Below are positions 12,501 to 23,299 of a stretch of 64,000 nucleotides of DNA, piece by piece (within the stretch, counting starts at the first letter, position 1; the number at the start of each line of letters is the position of its first letter). Location of the stretch: NCBI GenBank assembly GCA_015143295.1, contig CM026551.1, positions 10,746,499-10,810,498 of the forward strand. Direction: 5' to 3'. Under the pieces are notes generated by a model. That model did no database searches. It was not told the origin of the DNA and worked only from the letters and a program-made list of their open reading frames with translations. The position numbers and the translations under genes are program-made. The DNA is from Tetracentron sinense (lineage: Eukaryota > Streptophyta > Magnoliopsida > Trochodendrales > Trochodendraceae).

Positions 12501-12519
12501 TCAATGTGGTATTAATTAA
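6524..12519 (+). CDS. Neprosin-domain secreted protein (putative glutamic peptidase)
   Basis: Seven exons: 6524-6694, 6978-7064, 8554-8763, 10077-10238, 10581-10634, 10727-10873, 12133-12519. All junctions are GT-AG and all exons are phase 0, giving 405 residues, the usual family length. The start follows an in-frame TGA four codons upstream. Residues about 14-33 are hydrophobic and read as a signal peptide, so the product is likely secreted or vacuolar. HPLLRKHKIQMKPSS (exons 2-3) is the hallmark of the N-terminal neprosin-activation domain (DUF4409). The C-terminal half shows the neprosin (DUF239) motifs IQVGWAVHPRLYGD, TGCFNTLCPGFVQ, GSWWL and FTFGGP. Nepenthes neprosin is a glutamic peptidase that cleaves after proline; I could not align its two catalytic glutamates with certainty, so activity is inferred. 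No frameshift or internal stop is seen. Introns 2, 3 and 6 exceed 1.2 kb and introns 3 and 6 hold MITEs. A broken inverted relative lies at 1440-1815. Confidence 0.9.
7065..8553. other. Neprosin gene intron 2
   Basis: AT-rich, 1.49 kb, with no recognisable inserted element. The next exon opens at ACATGCCATAAAG before ATGAAGCC, a weak acceptor without a strong pyrimidine tract. The internal ATG there could be mistaken for a gene start, but the family motif continues across this junction. Confidence 0.6.
9136..9364. mobile_element. TIR element in neprosin intron 3
   Basis: The ends TAGGGGTGTCAATGGGTCAG and, inverted, TAGGGGTGTCAATGGGCTAG match closely. They belong to the same terminal class as the MITEs at 808-1279 and 39815-40260. 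The 8-bp flanks do not match, so the target duplication has decayed or the edge is misplaced. Confidence 0.65.
11614..11783. mobile_element. Palindromic MULE-like MITE, copy 1 (intron 6)
   Basis: 170 bp with near-complete inverted symmetry. The left arm CTGAGACCCTCTTAGAGCC is mirrored by GGCCCTAAGAGGGTCTCAG. The flanks TTTTTTTTA and ATTTTTTTA match at 8 of 9 bases. The same element occurs at 35378-35547. Confidence 0.85.
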
Positions 12520-12823
12520 TTGATACTCTTTTTATATTTATATATTTAAAGACAATCTCTTTTGCTCGTATGAAGACTACTGCTTGCTCTCTCTCTCTCT
12601 CTCTCTGTGTGGATTACAACAAAGATTAACTATGAGCATCGGAGTTACCCAAATGAGCCTTTAAAGTATTTTGAGAATTATTATAAAAAAAGGTTTGGTG
12701 ATAGAAATACATTTCTTTGTATTTGTAATACCAAACTGCCATGCACCATTCTAAGGGATTATTTTGGGTGCCCTAGTAATATGTTCAATCAAAGCTCCTG
12801 CTCATAGTTAAATCTCTACTCTA
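12520..12823. other. Neprosin gene 3' flank with CT microsatellite
   Basis: Sequence after the TAA at 12517-12519, probably the 3' UTR at first. A CT dinucleotide run lies at about 12587-12606. The 66-codon frame at 12607 has no family motif. Confidence 0.5.
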
Positions 12824-15416
12824 GTTATCTCTTTAATTGGAGCTCATGTTCATATTGATCTCGAGTTTTAATATCCAATCATTTGGAATTTTTTTATTGA
12901 AGGGCAATATCAACATGCCCTTTTAGAGTGGTTGCTTGGACTTACCCTTATGATACCTTAAACCCAATTTTTACACCCTGTCTAAACCTTGAATCCATAG
13001 GACAAGACCTAGCCCTAGCTAAACCCAGACCTAACCCTAGCTAAACCCTAGCCCAAGACCTAGGACAAAGTCCTATGGGCTCAAGGCCCGCTACACAACC
13101 CAAAATCCCAAAACCACAAAGTCCTTAAAGCCCAAGCACTTTGGGGCCCACACTTGGGCCCACCACAACCCATGAGGACCACATGGGTGAGACCCACAAC
13201 CCTCAATCCGAAAAAGGGCGGGAAAACCCCAAAGTAGGTGCGCACTTTGCTTTTGGCCCAAGTGGGTTTGGGTCTGGCCCGAAATAGCAATAATTTCAGA
13301 TTACCGACACCCCAAAAAACCTCAGTTTTGGGAATTGTGGTAATTCGATTACCGCCATTCTTGGATTTTGCAGTTTGGCGTGTGCAGGCTCCCCTGCAGC
13401 CACCCCAGCCACTTGGGACCTCCCCCACTGGTCCCCCACACCTCCGTTAATGCCCGTATTGCCCCTGAGGGGTCCTCCCTTCTCCTCTATAAAACCCAAC
13501 CACCTCCCATTCAAAACCCACGCCAACTTCATACCCAAACCTCTGTCAAAATACCTCCAGCCCACCTGAGCCTTCTCCAGTCATTCCAGTCGACCCCCAA
13601 ACTTCCCTTCATCTCCCTCAGGCGTCCGTAACTGCACCAGTCCAGGCCTGCTCAACCTGCTCACCACCATAGTAGCAGCACCACCAACCCGCAGAGGGTA
13701 GACCATGTTGAAACTCAGTGTAAGGACCCCTGGTCCTACTCCAGGGGTCCATTTGTTTTATTTTTTATTATTCGTGGTATTGGTTTAGCCAAGGACAGAG
13801 GTATCCTGTCTCAATCATGGGCGTGGAGAACCCCTTGAGGCTTTTATCTCGGGTGCAACACCCACCTAGTGGTTTGGTATCTCCCCATAGGGTCTAGGGG
13901 TCTCTCAGTCCATGAAGAAACCCTCAGACCCCTACTGGTTCAAGGCCAGTTAGGAAAAATGGCTTTTTTTCGAACTCTGCTAGTGGTCGGTAATATATTT
14001 ACCACCACCTTCAAACATCAAGCCTTTGTTACTGTCGGTAATCCTATTACCGACAGTTTTGACCTTTTTCTGTAGTGAGTTTGGGCTCCTGTGGGGCCCA
14101 CATGTCTCAGGCCCTGGGGTCCACTCCAAGCCCTTCGGGTAACCCTGTACCTCAGCTTTACCCCTGCAAAATTTCAAACCTTAAATCCAAGGTTAACCTG
14201 GGTTAGCATGACCCTAAACTTGAGTTAACCAAGCCCTATAGACTGTCGGCAGTCTGTTTGCCGACACACTAGGAGAGCATTGTTTGGGTATGGTAATCAT
14301 TTTACCGCCAATACAGAGACATCATTTTGCACACTTTGGACCCCTGTGGGGCCCACACCTCTTACTTGCCGGACCCGAGACCTGCACCACTGGAAAGCTT
14401 GCATTCTTAGCTTTCCATGCATGCTTTTACTTTACCCAGGGGAGGTCCCTAACCCTAGTTATATCCTCACAAACCTTGGTTAAAATTTTACAGAAATGAA
14501 GGTAATCCGATTACCTTCATTCTGTAATTTCTTGATTTCGGGCTTTGTGCAGGGCCCAAACCTGGTAGGAGGCCACTCTAGGCCCTACCATATCCTTTGG
14601 ACCCATTCTTGACCGATCATGACCCTTAAGCATTGTTAAAACGGCATTTAGTTAACTTTTAACAATGGTTAAGCACTATTTAACCCCATAAAAAATATGG
14701 AAAAATCTCTAAAAATTCATAAAAAATACAAAAGACCAAAAAATCTCAATCTTAGACTTTTTAACCCTGGTTAACACTCTTAACCATGATTAACACTCTC
14801 TTAACCCCGGTTAGCAACCCTAACCCTGAGTTAACACACCCATTTGCCTTCGGGCTTCACTTTTGGCTTACCGGGCCTCACCCTAGTCTACCGGACTACC
14901 TTTCGGCCTACCAGGTCCATCACTTTACACATTGACCGACCTCAGTCAAGCAAAACCCTAATCTACCGGATTAGGTCCATTAGCCGCCTTTTGGTGCACA
15001 CACACACACTCCCTCGCCTTAGCACGGGCTCAAGTGCTAAAACTACGCTCGGTCTGATCTCACCCCTCATATGAGTACGTAGGCAGCCCAACACGGGCCC
15101 GACCCTAGTTAGCTTTTACTTTCTTCCGGTTAGTATTAACTTAAACACTAATGGTATTCGATTAATCTTGATCTTAATTTTGGCTTAAACCTAGCAAGTA
15201 GGGAACCATCATGTGTGGAAGTGTTGGGGTGCCTAACCCCTTCCTCGAACTTAACCGAACCTCTTACTCCGATCCCTGATCACAGACCAAGCTTTATCCA
15301 ACATTTCCGGTGACTTATCCCTTCTGAATTAATAAGTGGCAACTCTAAATCCCGTGAGATCTTTTTAGGGAGTGAAATCCCGTGCTCATAGTGGCTACAA
15401 TAGGTCTACCAATTCC
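12824..15416 (+). mobile_element. LTR-retroelement-like insertion between 19-bp repeats
   Basis: A 2.6-kb block, clearly richer in G and C than its surroundings, lies between two identical 19-bp sequences (TAGTTAAATCTCTACTCTA at 12805-12823 and 15417-15435). It holds a promoter-like CTCTATAAAACCC at about 13484. Near its right end TAAGTGGCAACTCTAAATCC resembles leader and primer-site regions of Tat/Ogre-type Ty3/gypsy elements. No protein domain is present. A repeat of 19 bp is too long for a standard LTR target duplication (4-6 bp), so the flanks may instead reflect a LINE-like event or chance duplication. Confidence 0.45.
13339..14521. repeat. Series of GGTAAT / ATTACC hairpins
   Basis: Small inverted repeats with the same core recur at 13339-13353, 13989-14003, 14031-14057, 14292-14306 and 14495-14521, plus a variant (TGTCGGCA / TGCCGACA) at 14244-14266. 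Those at 14031-14057 and 14495-14521 have perfect 12-bp arms around a 3-base loop. Nearby text such as CCTGTGGGGCCCACA (at about 14088 and 14342) also repeats, so the block looks like a decayed tandem repeat with one hairpin per unit. Confidence 0.7.
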
Positions 15417-15435
15417 TAGTTAAATCTCTACTCTA

Positions 15436-15943
15436 CCTTATATTTCTAAAATTAAAAGGAAGAATGTATCGATATTGTAAAGGGAGACATGAGCAGTGAG
15501 CACTATCCTTAAGGTAAATATGATCTCTTCTATATTGTTTATGAGGAATGCGAGCCCTACTCTTTCAATCAAACTCTACTCTCAATCACCACCAACCACT
15601 TGTCCATTTTTTTTTATGAGAGATAGTGTTTTAACCACCATAACTGATTTGATAATGAACAGGTGGTTGGTGGAGGCTGAGAGTAGAGTGTGACCGAGAG
15701 TAGGGCTAGCACGCCTCTATTGTTTATAGGTGGCCCAGGAAGACACTCCCACAGTTAAATAGTGTTCCTCCATGAAAGCAAGCACTATTTTCCCTTTGAT
15801 CCCCTTTATTGGGGAATTAGTGTTCATTGTAATAAGGTGAAGGAGATATAATATTGTATCACCACTGGTGTATCTCATCATAATCAGGGGCATTATTCCT
15901 AAAGTTGAATGGGACCTTAACGCCTAGTAAGATGGGGAGGGAA
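15436..15943. other. Intergenic, nothing recognised
   Basis: No exon or clear repeat boundary. The 65-codon frame at 15496 has no motif. Confidence 0.4.
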
Positions 15944-16700
15944 TGTTATGAAACGAAGGATAGAGGACTGAGGGGGAGTGAGACGAGGTTACACCTAGTC
16001 TGGTCTGTCTTAAATTTGTAAGTGAAAGCACACAAGCAAGGGTGCGAAAACACGCAAACAAGAAAGCAAGGGCGATAGAGATAATGGGGAAGCCGTTTTC
16101 TGAACATCTTTGGTAGGTGTAGTATAGATAAGTGAGCCAGACTTCCTTGGTGGCAGCTAAGATGGCAATTTCAGTTCTGCATCAATGGTAGAGGTCGTGG
16201 AGTAAACAAGGACTGCGGCTGAAGTTTAGGCTGAGAAGAGTTCTGCTACCGATTGAACCTGACCAACCAGTTGAATCAGTAAAATCAGGACCGGGAGGGT
16301 CAACTAGTCCCTAAAACCACCAAAATTGAGGTTACTTGAAATCGTTTTTAAAATACGAAGCTGGAAAAACCGGCTAGTTCAATTAGAGAACCGTTGATTT
16401 AATCAAGAAAATCGTAGAAAATTTCTAAAAATGAGAAAAATAAATATTTAAAGATAAAAGAGGCTAAGGTTCATTCAAGATGGTTGAACCAGAAACCAAA
16501 GACCCAACTGATTCGACCTCCGGTTCGGCTATGAAAAAACTGATCACAATCTTAAATTAACATTAGTCTAGGACTATAATAGAATGATTTGCTTTCCATT
16601 AAACTCCTTTGTAATCTCTATATAAACCATTTGGGGTTACGTAAATCAATCAACCATTAGCAATAAAACGAGTTTCTTGTTGTGGCATAAGAGCGGGTCA
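15944..16700 (+). mobile_element. LTR with primer-binding site, internal part missing
   Basis: A promoter-like TCTATATAAACC at about 16617 and an AATAAAACGAG element precede TGGCATAAGAGCGGGTC at 16683. The last resembles the TGGTATCAGAGC primer site for initiator-Met tRNA that sits just after plant 5' LTRs. No gag or pol follows. The left edge is a guess from a TG start. The stretch around 16240-16550 looks like an older insertion (AACCGG-type motifs). Confidence 0.5.
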
Positions 16701-17168
16701 AACCGACCCTATTGTGATTTTTTCTCTTGTTGGCGTAATCCATCTCTTGTTGATAAAAGATTAGAGTTTGAGAGAATAACCCTTGCCCATTTTGGGCTGT
16801 GATCGATGTTATTGTACATATAAGATTTCCTTACAAGATTACAAAGATTTTGAATTTGAAATTTTACAGTTGTCTTGCTAGTTTATGTGATCGGAATATA
16901 CAAGAAAGTATGGATTGGTTAGGATTCCTTGAGATTGGAATGAACCCCATAGTGACAAGGGGGGGAGGATGTTCATGTAGGTAGACCATACTTTGGTCTT
17001 CCTCTCCCAACTCTCTAGGTTCATACATGTACCCAATTAAATATCCTATTAGAATCTAATTTTTCTTCCTCCTATTCATGAGGTTGCCATTTGGCACTTG
17101 CCACCTCACCTTCATCTTTTGGATGTACCTTACTAGATGTTGACAAGTAGCACCTTGCCACACATTGG
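16701..17168. other. Intergenic, nothing recognised
   Basis: Possibly the residual internal part of the preceding retroelement. No domain is visible in any frame. Confidence 0.4.
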
Positions 17169-17408
17169 GGCGTTTGGATTGGATTTTTTTGGCCAAAAAT
17201 CAATTCGGGTAAAATTGATTGTATAGAAATTAATGGTCAAATGATTATTTATTCAATTAAATACTATTCGGTGAATACGTAGGTGAGCCTCTCAACTTCC
17301 TATTCTCCGAACACTATTATTTGAAAAAATGATTATTTGATCATGAATTTCTACACAGTCAATTTTATCAGAATTGATTTTTGGCCAAAAAAATCCAATC
17401 CAAATGCC
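17169..17408. mobile_element. Palindromic MITE, 240 bp
   Basis: The ends read GGCGTTTGGATTGGATTTTT and, inverted, GGCATTTGGATTGGATTTTT. Similarity continues through TTGGCCAAAAATCAATTC. The target duplication is not clear. The style resembles Tourist/PIF-type or hAT-type MITEs. Confidence 0.8.
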
Positions 17409-19697
17409 ACTAATCAGCTAACTTACTTTAGTTTTTAACAGTTAGTTTAATAAATAATTCCATATTTTAATTAACTATATGATTATATAAATAAGAAATA
17501 TCCAAGTTTCTCTATTTATGTATTTTTAATATTTTCATTTCGAAAACTATACAGGTCGTAATAATTGCAATAAAACATTCAAAGCCAAGCTAGTTAAGTT
17601 CAAGAATTAATTCATCAAAGAGCACACAACTATGTTTTCACTGTCAACACGTGTTTAAATTTTACTCCAGTGCGGGCAAAATGAGACTGGGTATCATAGA
17701 AGTTCTTGTGTGCCTGGCCACATAGTTTTACCAAGCTCCAAAAGAAGAAGAGGACCATATTCGCAATAGAAACATGAACCCATCTGAGAAAGACCACTGC
17801 CAGGCTATAAATTAAAATTTAAGGTATATGTTAGAAGTGAATAGACTATTTTTAATGGGTCATAAGTTAATAATAAATAGATAGATCATATTTAACTTCA
17901 GGTTTTGTGAGAGCAAGGAGCAATAGTTTTTTTTTTTTTTTTGGTTAATCATCCAAAAAAAAAAAACAAACTACACCACAAGGTAGAAACAGTCACACAG
18001 TTTCAATTCCCCATCTTTCTCGAATACTTCCAACCCTCATTTTCAAGAGACCATCTTGAGTCAAGAACAAGGTGACAATCTTGATGGAAGAAAAAAGAGG
18101 AGATCCTAAGCCAAGAACAAAGAAGAGAACCAACAGTATGTCTTCTTCTTCTTTGTAATCCAAACAATGGGATTTCTGCACATTAAGGGTTCAGTCATAG
18201 GTATCACGATCATAGGGGTTCGTCATGGTGGTTTCGGCAGGAGGGTTTCAGCTAGAAGGATTCCGATCAGAGGGTTCGGCCAATGGGGTTTTGGTTAAAA
18301 CCCATCTGGCCGAAACACCTATGGTTCGGTCATATGGGCCATAGGGGGGGGGGGGGTTTGTTATATATATGGTTTCAGTTATATTTTATGAGCGAGCAAT
18401 ATCAAATCTCATGAGTGTTTTCATTGTAATTCTTCCTTATCAAACTAATGGGTACTCTCCTAATTCCATCCGTAGGAGTACAACTGTACAATGCCTTGAT
18501 TGAGTTCAATTGGGCTCTTTTTCTTGTTGAGTTCAATTCTCATCTCCATATTATGGACACTCAGTTTCCAATTTCCAAGAAGTAGAAGGGGTTAGATTCT
18601 CCCCCAAGGGAGAATATGTAATGGTCATTTTTATCATCTCTCCGAGTGAAAGATCCATTTTGACTTGCAATATACAGAAAAATATGCATAGTTGGTGAAC
18701 GCTCCACTTGCAGATTCATGTCCACGATATATTTCTGGAAGTACCTACATACCTAAAACTAATGATACAAAAATAAAATATCATTCTTTTCAATCTCAGA
18801 ACCTTGATTTCTTGATTTCATAGCATGCTTCAAATTTCAAGCACATATATTTGGGAATTCAAAAATATCAATATTCCCCTTCCAATTTCTTTAGTTGATA
18901 AGTAATAAATTGGAGAACAAAAGAAAACAATAAAAAGAAAATATAAAAGTACATTTAACTCTCAGTTTGAGATAATTAACAACAATGGGTTTCAGTAATC
19001 ACCTTATGGTGTTATTGAGTTTACCAAAAAAAAAGAAAAAAACAACAACAATGGGTTCTATTCTTGATTAGTTGACCTAGTAAGTATTATTTGAGAGTTG
19101 GATGAAAATTTGATTATTTATATTAAAATATTTTTTGGTCCAAATTTATGTTTGTATGTAATATTTTGTACGATTAAAATATTTTTTATTATTATTTAAC
19201 ACTTACTTTTTTTTATGTTGTTTTTTTTTATGTATAATTATTATTCCAATGTAGAGACTTTGTAAAACAAAAACCATAAACTAAAAATTAGAATCAGTCT
19301 TATCTTTATAAGCACAATTTATATAATCAATTTTTGCATTTGGGTAAATCAAATAGGATTATTTTACACATAATCAATTATTATCAACATCAACGCTTAT
19401 TGACAGTGTCAAACCAAATAGGATTACAACTATTAGCACTTACAGACATCAACGCTTATCAGCATAATCGTTTATGACTACAATAATCCGAACCAAACAA
19501 ACCCTTAGTTAATAGATAATAGATTCCCCTCCCATATCAAGCCACTTCAATTCCAATGTGGTCTTCTCCTATCTTCAGTAATCATCTTGTGGTGTTATTG
19601 AGTTTACCAAAAAAAAAACTCTTTGAATTTGGCTAAGTAACATCAGGCCATACTAATATAATATAACAAGAAAGATAGCATCGCTTGTTGTTACCAG
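17409..19697. other. Long intergenic stretch without a gene
   Basis: AT-rich. Contains a G homopolymer at about 18346-18358 and repeated GGTTCGG/GGGTTTCGG phrases at 18190-18340. TTTACCAAAAAAAA plus CTTATGGTGTTATTGAG-like text appears twice (about 19000-19030 and 19580-19615). No exon or RNA gene was recognised. Confidence 0.45.
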
Positions 19698-20115
19698 TCA
19701 AGTTTTAAATCTTGTTGATATTCTGCAAAATCCCGGTTTCCTCCAACCCCAACGACATTGATACAGCATGGCTTTTGGAAAACACTATTTCAGCCAAGAT
19801 TTCAGAATTCCGGGAACTTAGAATTTCAGGGATATTTCGGAAATTTATTTTTAAATTGGGTTTATTTTTTATTATTAAAATCCGAAATATTTCGATTTTT
19901 TAAAAAAAAAATTGTGAAATTTCATAAACTTTTATATTTATTTTAGAAATAAAATAATATTTGTATAAATATATAAAATTTTAATAAAATATAATTTGTT
20001 TAACATATATATTTAATAAAATATTAAATCAGAATCCAAGATACCGAAATTTTTTGGGACTTCCGTTCGGGTTGGCTGACCGAAATCACCGATAAGATCG
20101 GGATTTCAAACCTAA
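19698..20115. mobile_element. hAT-like MITE
   Basis: The flanks GTTACCAG and GTTACCAC match at 7 of 8 bases. The ends TCAAGTTTTAAATC and, inverted, TTAGGTTTGAAATCCCG are related. The interior shares AACCCCAACGACATTGA and GGTTGGCTGACCGAAATC with the element at 22871-23299, so they are one family. Confidence 0.8.
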
Positions 20116-20185
20116 GTTACCACGGTGAGAGTTTGGAAGCTTGCAAGTGGGGTAGCATTTATCGAGTTGGGGAGTGAAGGGGACT

Positions 20186-20510
20186 GCATTCAATTACATA
20201 ACTAAAAATAGATATGGTGATCTTAATGGCTGCTTTTACTTCCTCTCTCTCTCTCTTCCTAGAGTTTGTTCAAGACACCCATTTAGAGTTTTGGAGTGGA
20301 CTTTGTATTCAATTACCTAACTAAAAATATATATATATGGTGGTCTTAATGGCTGCTTTTACTTCCTCTATCTCTTCGTAGAGTTTGGTTTTTTTTTTTT
20401 TTTTTTGGACTGAATTCGAAGAGTTTGTTCAAGACACCCATTTAGAGTTTTGGAGTGGACTTTGTATTCAATTACCTAACTAAAAATAGATATGGTGGTC
20501 TTAATCAGTG
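20186..20510. repeat. Three tandem copies of a 119-159 bp unit
   Basis: ATTCAATTACATAACTAAAA or a close variant starts at 20188, 20307 and 20466. Each is followed by TATGGTGGTCTTAAT (first copy TGATC). Between them TTCAAGACACCCATTTAGAG occurs twice. A T homopolymer near 20391-20406 lengthens the second unit. Confidence 0.85.
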
Positions 20511-21989
20511 CTTTTACTACTTGCTCTCCAAGTCACTGGGGACTGTGTAGTTTACACCATACTAGTTTAACCCTTCTTGGCCTCACTTGTACAGTTTTTC
20601 AATTCTCTATTTCCTGATTCATATCTACTTTTAAAATAATGGGCCACCATGGTTAAAAGACAAAGCTACCCTAATTAATAAAATGTTTGGGGCAATAAGA
20701 TAAGGGCAACTCTGTCCTTTCAAAGGATAGGGACCCATATGTTCTGCTGCTTCTCCCCTTCCAGTCACTTTCCTCTTTCTGTTTCCCTTGAAAATGGGGA
20801 TTCAACAATTAGGACCGAAATGGGAAATGCTTGTCCAAGGAGAAGAAGAAGAAAAAGAATATGAAGGAATTCCGTGTGGGATTTGTGATTCAAAATTTTA
20901 GGATATTTTTTCTTGAAAATTATGTTTTGGTTATTGTCCTAAAAGACCATTTACATTTCGGTCCATCTTAAAGAAATGAAGGCCATATGTGTTGCTGTGT
21001 GTTTTTTTATGGTTGGACTCATTAAGTGAGGCCAAACTTATCTGGCAACGGATTTCCTCTGACCAATAATACTCGGGCCTAACCTCTTTGTTTGACGCCT
21101 GTCCCTTTAAACTGTTGTTAGGATTCACTTACCATTAAGGTTAATGAATTTAACTCTGGTTTTTAGAAGAAAATGTTGAAAATTCTTTTAAAAGTTAGTT
21201 AACCGAATGCAAAAAAAAGTGAGGGTTTCTTTTACTTTCCCCTAACCAAACACACAATCTGAGATGAAGGTGTAGAAATGTGATATTTCTATAGGTAAAA
21301 TATAAGTAATATAAAATGAGGTTTACAATGAACAAGAGCTCCGGTTGAAGAAATAACTTGAACAACCGAAAATATCCTTTATGACAAGGGTACTTTGATA
21401 ATTAAAATATATATAATGAAAGGTATTTTTATCAACTAAACTATTTTTAAAAATTCCCAAATACATCTATGACATTTTTTTGGTTGTTTGGGTGATTATC
21501 TCTCTAACCAAAGCTCCTGTCCATAGTTAATCTCATTTAAAAGGGAATATTCACCTAGGATAACTATCAAGATAAACCAGAGCAACACAAAAATTGCCTT
21601 TGGGGTACGGTTATTCATGGAAAAAAATATTGTTAAAAAATACTCTTCTTTGTGTTCATAATTACCAACTACCACCTCCATGGCAATTTTTGGGTTGCTC
21701 TAGTTGACTAAGCTTCCGTTCATAGTTAATCTCATATTCACCAGTTGTTTTCGATGGATTTGCCGATTTCTATGCCCAAATTTGAACCGGTTTAGCAGGC
21801 TTTTAGGATCTCATATTCTACGAGACCACAACGGTTGCTAACAAACCCCTCTTATCTCCAACCAAAACAAAGTTGCACCAACCTAAGTCCTTTCCCTTCT
21901 CTTTATCTCCCCATTTACTCTATAACCTCAATACCTTCCTCTTAATTCCATCAAAAGTCAATACCATTTAGAGGTCGGTAGAGGTTGAC
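20511..21989. other. Upstream region of the 119-residue gene
   Basis: No coding signal. CATAGTTAATCTCAT occurs at about 21522 and 21722, matching part of the 19-bp repeat near 12805. A TATA-like TACTCTATAACC lies at about 21916, some 70 bp before the next ATG, and may be the core promoter. Confidence 0.45.
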
Positions 21990-22349
21990 ATGGCTCTCTC
22001 ATGCCTCATCTGCCACACCTTGAAGAGGACAGACTCAGAAACGGACATGGGGTATGAACATGATAAGCCACGTCTGAGAGTATGTTGCGTCAAGGTCGAG
22101 CGGAGCTGGTCGGCAGGCAACCTCACTCCGCCTCGTTATGAACAAATTAGAAATGAGTCTAGGGTGGTGACGAAGAAGGCAAGAAACGGTCATCGGAGGC
22201 TTCATACTACCGGAGCTGTTGCGTGCGAAGGGCTGGCGGTGGCGGAAGAACCAAGACTGTTGCGTAGTTGTGGCATGAGAAGGGATTGGAGCTTTGAAGA
22301 CCTTGAACAAAGATGGGCCGGGAAGAGAAATGAAGGGAGGGGATTTTAA
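21990..22349 (+). CDS. Small conserved plant protein, 119 residues, function unknown
   Basis: A single-exon frame from ATG to TAA. The protein opens MALSCLICHTLKRTDSETD, has a Cys-x2-Cys near the N-terminus and a RSWSAGNLTPPRYEQIRNES segment. It continues with GHRRLHTTGAVACEGL and ends with RSCGMRRDWSFEDLE. This order (CLICHxLxRTDS, RSWSxGNLTPP, HRRLHTTGAV, RSxGMRRDWSFEDL) is one I recall from small uncharacterised angiosperm proteins. I know of no experimental function. It is basic and serine/arginine-rich with no signal peptide or membrane segment, so it is probably soluble. The long antisense frame at 22035-22310 is its shadow. Confidence 0.75.
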   Translation: MALSCLICHTLKRTDSETDMGYEHDKPRLRVCCVKVERSWSAGNLTPPRYEQIRNESRVVTKKARNGHRRLHTTGAVACEGLAVAEEPRLLRSCGMRRDWSFEDLEQRWAGKRNEGRGF

Positions 22350-22870
22350 AATTTGGAGGGTATTTTTTCGTTTTTGTTTTTTTATGTATCCATTGAACTT
22401 GGATAAATGGGTGGAAATTGTGTGCTTTTGAATTTGATGGGCCTAAATTACTCTGACAGCCAGGTGGTACCGTAATCATAATGAAACATGTAAATTGGTG
22501 CATGTTCGATGTCTTTCCAAAGAGAAAGGATGATCATGGTTTTTCGGGCCGGGGTGGATCCAGTTTATGCTGAACTTGGTCTATCAACCTCAAGGCTGAG
22601 GCATTAGGCTTAGATCTAGCATTACCATATTTTCGAGGTTGAAACTATTCCCGAGTGAGCCCAGAGTCCCAGACCGAGCTCCATTTAGTCTTTGCCCAAA
22701 CTCAGTCGGGCCCATCCCAAATTCCACCCAAAATATAAATGTATTTTTTACATAGACATTAAATTCTTATTTTAATAATGATGAAGATTAAATATTAATT
22801 TGCTATTTTTATATTTTTTTAATCATTTTCCTTCTTTCTTTTAATTTTTTTTTCTAAGTAATCCGATAAT
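22350..22870. other. Downstream of the small gene, nothing firm
   Basis: The first part is probably 3' UTR. Around 22540-22720 degenerate GGCCGGGG and CGAGC phrases hint at an old MITE, but no ends can be defined. Confidence 0.4.
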
Positions 22871-23299
22871 CAAGGTTTCGCAAAATTTCGGTTTCGGCCA
22901 CAACCCCAACGACATCGAAACTGGTTTTATTTTGAAAATCAGATTTCGGCTAAAATTTCGGGTCAAATTTCAGATTTCGAAGATTTCGGGCGAAATATGA
23001 TTTTTTATTTTTAAATAGCTTTTTTTAAATTGTTTTTTATTAATATTCTGAAATTTTTACTGAAATTTTGAAAATTTATATATTAATTTTAAAAATAAAA
23101 TAATAATATTTATATAAATATATAAAATTTTAATAAAATAATATTTTTAACATATATATATTAATTAAATATATATATATAATTAGTAAAATATTAATAT
23201 TTTGGATTTCGAAATTTCGCCGAAATCCCGCAATTTTTCAGGATTTCGGTTCAGGTTGGCTGGCCGAAATCATCGCAAATTTCGAAATTAAAAACCTTG
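22871..23299. mobile_element. hAT-like MITE with perfect 8-bp duplication
   Basis: CCGATAAT flanks both ends (22863-22870 and 23300-23307). The termini are CAAGGTTTCGCAAAATTTCG and, inverted, CAAGGTTTTTAATTTCGAAA. The interior is AT-rich with CGAAATTTCG-type palindromes near the ends. No transposase is present. Same family as 19698-20115. Confidence 0.9.

Noticed and set aside
12607-12807. 66-codon frame after the neprosin gene
   Set aside because: Lies in probable 3' UTR and has no family motif or start context.
12990-13060. Telomere-like CCTAGCTAAACCC / AACCCTAGC text
   Set aside because: Irregular and short, with no regular 7-bp telomere unit.
13081-13569. Overlapping open frames of 60-115 codons on both strands
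   Set aside because: They fall in the GC-richer LTR-like block with hairpins, overlap on both strands and show no domain.
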